The translations under genes were made by a program, and so were the position numbers. Shown here piece after piece: positions 54,831-64,000 of a stretch of DNA of 64,000 nt. The stretch spans positions 2,048,501-2,112,500 of the forward strand of contig NC_092573.1 in NCBI RefSeq assembly GCF_037975245.1, read 5' to 3'. Under the pieces are notes generated by a model. That model worked only from the letters and a program-made list of their open reading frames with translations. It was not told the DNA's origin and did not search any database. The stretch is from Apostichopus japonicus (Eukaryota > Echinodermata > Holothuroidea > Aspidochirotida > Stichopodidae). How positions within the stretch are numbered: position 1 is the first letter of the stretch; each line of letters starts with the position of its first letter.

Positions 54831-55600
54831 GGGGAAAACCCCATAAAATAATATCAAACTCCGAGTCCAATTACGTGCATAAGCTACACAAGACCATTAG
54901 ATGCTACAATGCGTGTATTCAACATATGGCTGCATCATTAGGCCCTCTTTGGGACTTGAAAGTTCCGTGTTTAATTTGTCCTGCCAGCAACATCCGCACC
55001 CCCCCCCCTCCCTACATCACCAGCCCACCTATATCTATTGTTTTTATATTAAACTATCAAATTCTCTTAGTCACAATATTATAGTTCACTGAATGTGTTA
55101 ACATGTTACTGCATTATCATGGTTATATTTCAACGCGTCCAGTCGTTGCAAATACATAAACACTAACACATCCTTTCAAGTATATAAATATTTCAATATA
55201 ATATCATAATATAACATATACCAACATCAATAATTTTCATCATCACGAGTTTATTGGCAGTGTATGTATCTTCACTCACACGGTTTCATACTTACCGAAT
55301 ATTTCGGTCATAATATGGTTATATTTTAGTATATATCTTCATTACCATATATCTAGTTCGTTATAACTTTCTGAATCAGACCGTCAAAATGTCATCATCA
55401 AAGTGTTATAATACTTTGTTAATAGTACAGTAGGTAAAAGAATGATTTTTAAAATGACATGAGATATTTGTTATAGAATTTTATCTATATCTTAATAATG
55501 TCATGTCCCGGGTACGGTCGAAAGACTGCAGTTTTATTTTGGCAAAGAGATAGAACAATAGAAAACAAAAAAGAACAATAACTACATTGTTTCTACTTAC
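54831..55600. other. Intergenic or intronic, nothing seen
   Basis: AT-rich with one (C)n run near 54,999-55,009. If the candidate exons on either side belong together, this is part of an intron. Confidence 0.4.
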
Positions 55601-55933
55601 GATTACAGGACTGGTAATGGCTGACTTCTTGAAAAGCCTTGCGTGGATTGATAATGAACCCGACTTCTTGTGTCTCCGGTATGGTACTTCGTATAATTGC
55701 AAAATCTATCAATGCGATTAGATCCCCCGTTTTTTTTCCTCCTTCGGTCATGCGCAGAATGGTTTCGTCAAGAGAAACCTTATCCAATCGCAGCAACGTA
55801 TAAGATGGAATTTCTGATTCTCTTTTGAGAAAATATATAGCCATTTTTTTCCCCTTCCTTCCTCTTTCCCTTTTTGTCTCGTCAGTTTCCAATAACGTGA
55901 TTTTTTTTCTCTCAATAAGTCGTGTCCGTGTAA
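55601..55933 (-). CDS. Candidate coding exon of an unidentified gene
   Basis: 333 bp, perfect donor GTAAGT, phase 1 on both sides. Encodes 110 codons including MAIYFLKRESEIPSYTLLRL and EVGFIINPRKAFQEVSHYQS. Joining to 50,539-50,697 keeps the frame (QSCN-L-IRDS). A second - strand frame (VKHRSPIKPFSKLSSSD ... RYWKLT) overlaps the upstream part, and an (A)8 run lies between the two, so a one-base sequencing error could have split a longer exon that extends to about 56,020. The acceptor (GATTTGCAG) has a weak pyrimidine tract. Confidence 0.42.
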
Positions 55934-56366
55934 CTGCAAATCTTCGTTTGACGTGACATCAGAAGAGCTCAGTTTGGAGAAAGGCTTGATTGGAGATCTG
56001 TGCTTCACTGGTGAGTTAATCATTGACTTCTTAGTGTTGCATGTTAGTCGCCAAAAGTCCTTAGTGAAAGGACAGACTTACTTCATATTAAACTTTCAAT
56101 TATTAACTGTCTTCTGGAGGGATTAAGTTACCTCCTTAGGCTGCCAGTTACACATTTTAAGTTCGATTTAGTACTTAAGGCCTATACATAGAATGTCTCC
56201 AAAAAGTAAACATTTTGTAGCCATTAACAATGTCGCTTAAAAACTTGACCAAATTCGCAAATTCCGTGTCTTTCTCTCCGTTATCAATAAGGCGTAGCTG
56301 TTTTTTTTCCCAATCCTGATCAAAGTCGGAAACCATTGTTAAGACCTCGTAATATTTTAAAATGCA

Positions 56367-56527
<161 letters not shown>

Positions 56528-56552
56528 TGATATTAATACGGATTAGTACATA

Positions 56553-56690
56553 CATACATAATTTGCATGCAATAACACCTTTTACCTTAATAATCTGCTA
56601 TTTGTCTGTGTGATATATATACATATAATATTGATGATGTTTATCATGATCGCATATACAATTTGTACGCTGCAGTAACTTATACTGTAC
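56553..56690. repeat. Isolated copy of the 53.4-kb satellite edge
   Basis: Nearly identical to 53,374-53,500 (ATAATTTGCATGCAATAACA, CCTTTTACCTTAATAATCTG, TTTATCATGATCGCATATAC blocks). Both copies directly follow a (TA)n tract, suggesting a recent duplication or assembly duplication. Confidence 0.92.
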
Positions 56691-57270
56691 CAATCTGCTA
56701 CTATATGTCGAGAATACGTGTTATTTTACCGATTATTACCTCATCGCCCTTCTCATATTTCGTGATATTACTGGTAGGTATAGCTTTATAACAATGCATA
56801 ATACCTCGTTCATATCTTGTTCTTCGTTGTTTTCGCGGAATAATTTTAAGCTGCAACAAACAAAATCCAACGGTTTACTCTTAAAGTTATGTCGCAAAGG
56901 TGAGTTTATGAAGGTTATAATGAGTTTGTGGAAAAAATGCGTTTATTGAACCCAGGATCACGTTTGAGGGCATTTGCCCCAAAAGTGACGTTATAAGTAC
57001 TGGTATGCTGTTGCTGTTTTAACATACTTAAACAATTCTTAAACAATATATATGCTATATGATTACGAGGTACATAGTTGCTTCCGATTAGTATTCGTTA
57101 GAAATATTTTGCAAAGCTTTTTTTTTTTTTTTTGAGCTACTATATATAGGAACGGGTATAGACTTAGAACGTGAGAGGCTTTTCTACTTCAGTTTTGCAA
57201 AGTTTCTCATTTCTTGTACAAATAATCAATCCAGAGATTCGAAGAGTTGACCCAAAGCAGTTTTGTTCTG
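56691..57270. other. Intergenic, no gene seen
   Basis: AT-rich; (T)15 run near 57,119-57,133. Nothing else supported. Confidence 0.45.
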
Positions 57271-57419
<149 letters not shown>

Positions 57420-57889
57420 TAGTTTACACCTCTGTGGCATTCTAAGCAGACCTATTTTTAAGTATATATGATTTGAATGTAAGTATATTTATGGAATAAT
57501 CAATACCGAAATATATTGTAAAATATTAATGTGGAAGCTTTAACGGCTTTGACTTTTAACGGAGCTTGCACTTAAAGCAAATAACTCCAAACAAAGAGGA
57601 AACAATTCCCGCAACAAAGGGACATTGCTTGAACAAATCAACAAACATATATATGAAATATTCCTAAACCGACCGATCCTAATGGTGTGATGGTGTTATG
57701 ATTGATTGTAGGCCCTAATTTGGTGCCCAATACTAACTGAATCAGTCAGCTGAAATATTTCATATAAGGCCGTAGTGTGGTGTGATGGCGAGGTAGAATT
57801 CTAATTTAACTGTTGATTTTATTCGTAACCGTATTGGTAATTCTGAACAGACTAATTGCACTTGTGCAAAGGCATGACTAGGAGTAGAA

Positions 57890-58625
57890 TTCCCCTTATT
57901 ATTAGTGCGAGCACAATTCACCTTAGTATGAGTACCATTTCCCTTAGTAAGAGTACTATTATATAGTACCCCTAGTATATAAGTACGAGTACAATTCCCA
58001 TTAGTATGAGTACTATTAAAATTTACCTTAGTATAACGAGTAGAATTCCCTAAGTATGAGTACGAGTACAATTTTCCATAGTATTTGTACGAGTGCAATT
58101 CCCCTTAGTATGAGTACAATTCCCCTAAGTATGAGTACGAGTACAATTTTCCATAGTATTTGTACGAGTGCAATTCCCTAAGTATGAGTACGGGTACAAT
58201 TTTCCATAGTATTTGTATGAGTGCAATACCCTTTAGTATGAGTATGAGTAAAATTCCCCTAAGTATGAGTACGAGTACAATTTTCCATAGTATTTGTATG
58301 AGTGCAATTCCCCTTAGTTTGAGTATGAGTACAATTCCCCTAAGTATGAGTACGAGTACAATTTTCCATTGTATTTGTACGTGTGCAATTCCCTATAGTA
58401 TGAGTACGAGTATAATTTCCCTTAGTATAATTGCGAGTGTAATTCCCTTTAGTTTGAGTACGAGTACAATTCTCCTTAGTATGAGTACAAGTACCCTTTT
58501 CCTTAATACTAGTACGAGTACAATTTACCTTAGTATGAGTACTAGTACCCTTTTCCTTAGTATTAGTACGAGTACAATTCCCCTTAGCACGAGTACTAGT
58601 ACAAGTTAAACCCACTTTATTTAGT
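57890..58625. repeat. 27-bp GAGTAC array
   Basis: Units of AGTATGAGTACGAGTACAAT followed by TCCCCTT, with a variant unit CATAGTATTTGTACGAGTGC alternating in places. The nine-codon period gives the long STST-type frames on both strands, which are not genes. The motif recalls 5,600-6,190. Confidence 0.93.
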
Positions 58626-59738
58626 ACAAGTCCAGGCAACTGTGCTGGAATAAGAGCCCGGAGTCACCACGATCCAGCTTCTGAAAACTTTCTAGAAGGA
58701 AGTGACTATAGGTGATGGTCCTGAAGTCAAATAATCAACAATGTCAATGTTGCAGTTCCTTAATATTGAGCAATGGTGAATCAGTATCTGTAACCTGTTA
58801 TGACACTTATGCAACAGAATACAGCTTGAGTACATATGTGGTGCTTATGTACATATTATTCATATCGTTACGTAATGAAAACATCTTTAGATGGGAGGAT
58901 GCGGGACCTGGGAGATGTATTATTTTATCTTCCTGGACTTTTCTTCTGATTCTTTTAAAAAACTTTTCTTGACATATATAAATATGGAAACTCTTCAACC
59001 TTAGTACAATCTTTCTACAGGGACTAATAAAACTTTATCCTCTGAAGTTAACCAACCCCTTTTTTACGAAAGTCTAGTATATAAAGGGAAGAAGTGAATA
59101 GAAACTAAAGTGACGTGTCCATCAACGCGTTACAGGAATATAACTGGAGCGGAAACCTGTTATTAACTTCTTATTAACATATAGGTTTTAATATCATATA
59201 TAACTGAAAGACGACGTAACATAAGGACATCGCCTCGCTTGCTTACGACGAACATGTTTAGACTGAAAATTAAACCCTGGGATTTCAAGGGTTACACGAG
59301 CCATGACCGATTGGATTCATACAAAAGAAACCGTGCAGCTGGTAGAAAAAAAGAGATAGACGAGGATAAAAGAGGATTGTCCTCCCAAGAGAGAAGACAA
59401 CATATGTACATCTTTATTGGTTGTTTTTGTTGTTGTTGATAACTTTAAGACTTTATTGTTAATCTTTGGAAAATTTAACATTTCATCTTATTAAGTATAT
59501 CAGTGACCGTGTACAGGCTTTTAAAAGTTAACCTCGCCCACTCCTTCCAGAGTGATTTAGGTAGAGGCATGATTCTTTACTGAAGGGCCCGGATGAGTGA
59601 TATAATTCTCCCCGACTCGATGGGAAAGCCTCCACAGACTGAACGGTTTACCCCCCCCCCTTCCCCCTCCTCCACCTACCTGATCAAACCCATTTAAGTA
59701 TGGTAATAAGATACTGATACTGGAATTACCAATAATAA

Positions 59739-59742
<4 letters not shown>
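58626..59742. other. Intergenic, no gene identified
   Basis: Contains + frames at 58,712-58,972 and 59,239-59,439; the second has a basic, helical-looking segment (RKKEIDEDKRGLSSQERR) but no family match that I know. (C)n run near 59,651-59,660. Confidence 0.4.
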
Positions 59743-59791
<49 letters not shown>

Positions 59792-59816
59792 TAGATATAT
59801 AGATATATAGATATAT

Positions 59817-59850
<34 letters not shown>
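59743..59850. repeat. (TA)n microsatellite with (GATA)-type steps
   Basis: TA tract with AGATAGATAT and ATAG steps in the middle. Confidence 0.97.
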
Positions 59851-59855
<5 letters not shown>

Positions 59856-60373
59856 CATCCATCATTCACTTAATTAAGGAAAATAACTCATTTACAAAAG
59901 CAAAGTTTCTTTTCAGACGTATTTGGGACGGAAAAATAAAAGGAGATACATTATTCTGTTATTTTTGGGGTCATTTATGGTTGATTGGATTTAGATTCCC
60001 AGTAATTAGCTAATGACGTTGGTGTGTTCAATGCGCTTTGGATTTACTATTTTTCTTTTCATAATGTGGGCGGATTATTACGAAGTAAAAAACAAGAAAA
60101 AACAGACAAAGCAACTGATTTATTGCAAAAAAAGAGAGCATGTTTGATATAAGTTTAAGCTGATACAAGTCTATCCCCATGAGTGTATACATCATCTACA
60201 AAGTTTGCCAGCCTTTAGTTTAATAAGCATTTCTCTGCTTTCCTTTACTTTTCATTCAGTGAGAGAGGAAATATTTTCCCTTGATGTGGAATCCTATACT
60301 TTGACACATATCATATTACGTGTAAGTGTTAGCCCACGATATCCAAATGTACAATGAATGAATCATGTGTGGC

Positions 60374-60648
<275 letters not shown>

Positions 60649-61505
60649 AAGGTATAGGTCATACTGGAATTATTTGTACTTTCTTTATGAATCATTAATT
60701 AATTAATTAAGTATGATCTAACATTCCCATGTATGTATACATAATTTCTAACCTACATATACAGGTTTTGAAGCAAGACTATCACAGTCCACCTACTGAG
60801 ATCCATGTCTTGCAGTGACAACGAGTTGAGGCCAATCAAAATAGGTTCCATTTGGGAATCAACAATTTCTCGAGTTAGGGAGAAGATATTGAGATAGGGT
60901 GTTCACCTTACGGTGTAAACTTATTTCTCTTTAAAAACAGTTGCATCGAAGACAAATGTTGACCTTTCAAGTGACCACTTGTTATGTCGTGGCTTTTTAC
61001 CCTGACCAATTTCCATCAATCCGTGGAGTCCGTATTTTGAAACCAGGCAAATGTGAATTGCGACTCATATCAATTTATATATTGTCGCCTTATAATAATG
61101 CCAATACCCTTTAGCTGGTGTATATTGCCGAAACTAGCAAAACATACAAACCTCGTTTCAACGATAGCAAACTAAAATCTATATAAATAGGCCATGATTT
61201 CAAGTTGCCGAACACTTGAATTTTCACAAAATCACAGCTAATAGGATCTCATCTGTAGACATTTATATAGCTTCCAGGAAAGGTTTAACATGGAATTGTA
61301 AGCCGTTATAAAACTTATATAACACTCGCAGAACAGACAGAAGTAGATAAATAACTAGTTACTTCTTCATTCATGGGTAACCATGCATGTACCCAGTCAC
61401 ACAATCTCACGTTTCTTTAACCTAGCTGTGTGAAGTTATCAAAATATTTTGTATCATTTATGTAGCTTGTCATCTTTTGGAAAAGAGTTCATTATTTATC
61501 TTCCT
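60649..61505. other. Intergenic, no gene seen
   Basis: A short (TTAA)n run near 60,695-60,708. No convincing frame. Confidence 0.45.
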
Positions 61506-61722
61506 ACACACACACACACACGCACACACACACACATATATATATATATTTATATATATATATTTATATATATATATATAGTTTTATATATATATATATA
61601 TATAGTTTTATATGTATATATATATATATATATAGTTTTATATATATATATATGTACATACATACACGCATATATATACATACATACATACATGCATATA
61701 TATATATATATGCATACATACA
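61506..61722. repeat. (CA)n / (TA)n / (CATA)n compound microsatellite
   Basis: (CA)n passes into (TA)n containing four TTTATATA or GTTTTATA steps and then into CATACATA repeats. Confidence 0.96.
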
Positions 61723-61723
61723 T

Positions 61724-61755
61724 ACATGCATATGTACCGGCGTACATATGCATGT
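61724..61755. repeat. Short perfect hairpin
   Basis: Arms ACATGCATATGTA and TACATATGCATGT (13 bp, perfect) around a CCGGCG loop; GTACCGGCG recurs just downstream. Confidence 0.85.
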
Positions 61756-62020
61756 GTACCGGCGCTTGCATCGAGCTGCCACAGTTGAAATGAGTAGTGT
61801 CGTATTTTTCACGTTTTCTGTGTGTTAACGAACCTTTCCTTCGTTCTGAAGTTATTCGTTGTCGTGTTGTGGGACTACTAACACTCTTCATGCCATTTTC
61901 GAAGGTTTTTACTGAACGGGTGAGACATACAACTGTCAATTTAGGACACAGTGTTCTACGTTACTTATTTTTTTTTTGGCCAATAGTATAGGCCTTCTGC
62001 TATTGACATAGGATAGTAGG
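61756..62020 (+). mobile_element. Probable 5' UTR of the LINE
   Basis: Non-repetitive sequence between the compound microsatellite and the LINE ORF2 start. No ORF1-like (gag, zinc knuckle) frame is seen; the 64-codon frame at 61,797-61,991 has no such motif. Confidence 0.4.
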
Positions 62021-64000
62021 ATGAACCCTAACAATACCGATATCGTGGGAGGTGCTCGAAGCCTACACTATAGCTCGGAGACACTTCACAATATTCGAAG
62101 GAGTATGCAGACCCACACAATAGAGTCACGGTTGGTGGACATATTGAAAGAACAATCGATTCTTCGCAAGCACAGAGGTACGCGGGCCGGTATACAGAAT
62201 CGGATTAGAAACACTCAGTCTCATAATTTCAGCTTTCCTTATGGACTGACAGCAAATGTAAACAGTATTCAGGGAAAGTTTTTACACCTGGAGCAAACTG
62301 TTACAAACATGCGAAATCTATGTTTCATTACATTGCAAGAGACGAAACTGCAATCACCGAATAAAGAGTGGCTAAATGAAATCCCACAGCACTGTGTGCC
62401 AGATGAAGCGTTACGCATGGCAAATTACTTTATGTTTCGCCATGACAGACAATTTTCGGCAAATGGCGGTGGATTGATAACGTATATCTCGAAAGACTGG
62501 GCAGTGAGCTACCCAAAGGTATGTTGTAGTATTTCAATCCCGGATATTGAGCTTCTTGCCGTGAGAGCCAGGCCACGATACCTCCCCAGCGACATGTCGA
62601 ATGTAACGATCGTGAATGTATACACCAGGCCGTCATCAAATTTCTCAACTGCAGATAAAGAACTGAAATCAGCAATTACTAAGCTCCAGAAGGAAAACCC
62701 ACGAACTCACTTCATAATTGCTGGAGATGGCAATCGAGAAAGCATCGCATGTATTGAGACAATGGGTTTCAAGAATCTGGTGAATTTTGCTACTTTCCCT
62801 TCGTCCAATTCTGTCCTGGACGCCGTGTATGTCACGGGTGACGTCTACCATGTAAAGAAATCCCACCCGATATCCACATCCGACCACAGCAGTGTCCTAC
62901 TCATCCCGAAGTACACAGAGAAGCATCGTGCTAAGAAGCAACGACGAAGTAGATCACAGAAGGACTTGTCATTTGATAACGTCAGGAGCATGCAAGAGAT
63001 GCTTCAAACGACCGACTGGAATGTATTTCGTGAAGGCTGCGATGACCCAGACGAATTAACTGACGTCATTTCAAGTTACATTGGATTCGTCAGCGATGTA
63101 TGCATACCAATGAAGCAAATAACACCTGCTGAGATGATGAAGCGAATCCCCCCAGACAACAAGATCAAACAACTGGAAAAGCAAAAACAGAAGGCCATCG
63201 AGGACAAAGACAACATCTCCAGGAACAGGATGCAGAGGGAAATCAATAAGCACGTAAACAATCTGCGAAGTGACACCTTTGGAGGAATAAAAGGAAACTC
63301 TCGTGCATTCTGGGATGTCGTCAAATCCATAAGAGACCCTACTAAAGATGACCAGCCTAGGCGGGTTAATGCAGATTTTGGGAAGGAACTATCCGACTAT
63401 TTTGGACGGTTTAATGACTCAATAAGTAAAGATATACCGTTATACCTACCTGAGAAGAATGAGGGTTGTCATGAACTTGATGTCAATGTGGTAAGGAAAC
63501 AGTTTGGGAAGGTCAAAAGGGGTGTTGCTTGTGGGTCAGATAAAATTCCGTGGTGGGTTTTTAAATTCTTTTCTTTTGAATTAGCTCCAATATACACATC
63601 ACTCTTCCAAGAAAGCTTACAACATAGTCAGATCCCTAACCTGTGGAAAACAGCACTAACATCACCTGTACCAAAAGTGGCGAATCCCAAAGATGTGAAT
63701 GATTTTAGACCAATTGACCTAGCAAGTATTGCTTTTAACAGCATGCAAAGGATCCTCCTGCCACGACTAACTGACAGTATCAATCAATTTGGGGACAAGC
63801 GTCAATTCGCCTACAGAAAAGGTGTATCATGTGTAGATGCTGTGCTGTTACTTATCCACGAGGTTGTGTCAGAATTAAATTGCAAGGAAACCGCAATAGC
63901 AAAGGTGCTTTTCTTAGATTTCTCAAGTGCTTTCAATACCGTCCTACCAAATCAATTAATTACAGATCTGTCAGGTTTCATCACTGAACCATGGCTCCTA
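62021..64000 (+). CDS. LINE ORF2: AP-like endonuclease and reverse transcriptase (5' part, runs off the window)
   Basis: Encodes the endonuclease/reverse transcriptase of a CR1/jockey/Rex1-type non-LTR retrotransposon, which nicks target DNA and primes cDNA synthesis. The frame is open for all 660 codons to the window edge; ATG at 62,021 is the first after the in-frame TAG at 62,009. Endonuclease: NVNSIQGK near residue 79, QETKL (Glu 107), NGGGLITY 148-155, AGDGN 234-238 (the usual GDFN with Phe replaced by Gly), LDAVY 266-270, SDHSSVL 287-293. Linker with charged coiled segment near 390-430. RT begins near 503 (GSDKIPWWVFK), then FRPIDLASIAF, QFAYRKG, and motif A FLDFSSAFNT with catalytic Asp 633. 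YADD lies beyond the edge. No stops or frameshifts, so a recent, possibly active copy. Confidence 0.95.
   Translation, partial: MNPNNTDIVGGARSLHYSSETLHNIRRSMQTHTIESRLVDILKEQSILRKHRGTRAGIQNRIRNTQSHNFSFPYGLTANVNSIQGKFLHLEQTVTNMRNLCFITLQETKLQSPNKEWLNEIPQHCVPDEALRMANYFMFRHDRQFSANGGGLITYISKDWAVSYPKVCCSISIPDIELLAVRARPRYLPSDMSNVTIVNVYTRPSSNFSTADKELKSAITKLQKENPRTHFIIAGDGNRESIACIETMGFKNLVNFATFPSSNSVLDAVYVTGDVYHVKKSHPISTSDHSSVLLIPKYTEKHRAKKQRRSRSQKDLSFDNVRSMQEMLQTTDWNVFREGCDDPDELTDVISSYIGFVSDVCIPMKQITPAEMMKRIPPDNKIKQLEKQKQKAIEDKDNISRNRMQREINKHVNNLRSDTFGGIKGNSRAFWDVVKSIRDPTKDDQPRRVNADFGKELSDYFGRFNDSISKDIPLYLPEKNEGCHELDVNVVRKQFGKVKRGVACGSDKIPWWVFKFFSFELAPIYTSLFQESLQHSQIPNLWKTALTSPVPKVANPKDVNDFRPIDLASIAFNSMQRILLPRLTDSINQFGDKRQFAYRKGVSCVDAVLLLIHEVVSELNCKETAIAKVLFLDFSSAFNTVLPNQLITDLSGFITEPWLL

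Noticed and set aside
58160-58639. 149- and 99-codon Ser/Thr-rich frames
   Set aside because: Produced by the 27-bp GAGTAC array on both strands.
62430-63330. Several - strand frames of 60-84 codons
   Set aside because: Shadows of the LINE ORF2 on the + strand.

Overview
The window is eukaryotic, AT-rich and mostly non-coding. The evidence is GT-AG introns, fibronectin type III (FN3) receptor exons, non-LTR retrotransposons, a tRNA-derived SINE-like family, hAT-type miniature transposons, satellites and many long (TA)n and (C)n/(G)n tracts. A marine invertebrate deuterostome such as an echinoderm would fit, but that is an inference from repeat style and the receptor type; nothing here fixes the species.

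Layout. At the left edge is the last coding exon of a METTL7/TMT1-like methyltransferase on the + strand, followed by a probable 3' UTR. From about 2 to 17.7 kb I see no convincing gene: there are microsatellites, a 33-bp minisatellite, a 430-bp direct duplication, a hAT-type MITE, and a SINE-like family carrying a tRNA-like head with A and B boxes and embedded in (TA)n. A decayed LINE 3' end lies at 17.9-18.45 kb and a possible lone terminal exon at 18.57 kb.

The main gene is a receptor tyrosine kinase on the - strand, 35,444 down to 19,396. I could reconstruct 16 constitutive coding exons plus one 45-bp symmetric cassette candidate. All intron phases agree and the reading is open from ATG to stop: 764 residues without the cassette, 779 with it. 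The protein has a signal peptide, two FN3 domains, one transmembrane helix, an intracellular tyrosine kinase domain and a tyrosine-bearing tail. The two FN3 domains share the same intron phase pattern, which points to duplication of an exon module. The catalytic loop reads HGD instead of HRD. A hAT MITE with a perfect 8-bp target duplication sits in the intron splitting the kinase N-lobe.

Upstream of the receptor (35.7-43 kb) is repeat-rich: a perfect 54-bp palindrome, a 93-bp satellite interrupted by a 2.1-kb nested composite of hAT-like elements, a G-rich tract and a 21-bp satellite. From 43 to 62 kb I see two phase-compatible candidate exons of an unidentified - strand gene (50.5 and 55.6 kb), an inactivated LINE reverse transcriptase fragment (51.2 kb), a 32-bp hairpin minisatellite, a roughly 115-bp satellite and a 27-bp GAGTAC array. 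The right edge holds an intact LINE ORF2 on the + strand (endonuclease plus the start of reverse transcriptase) that runs off the window.
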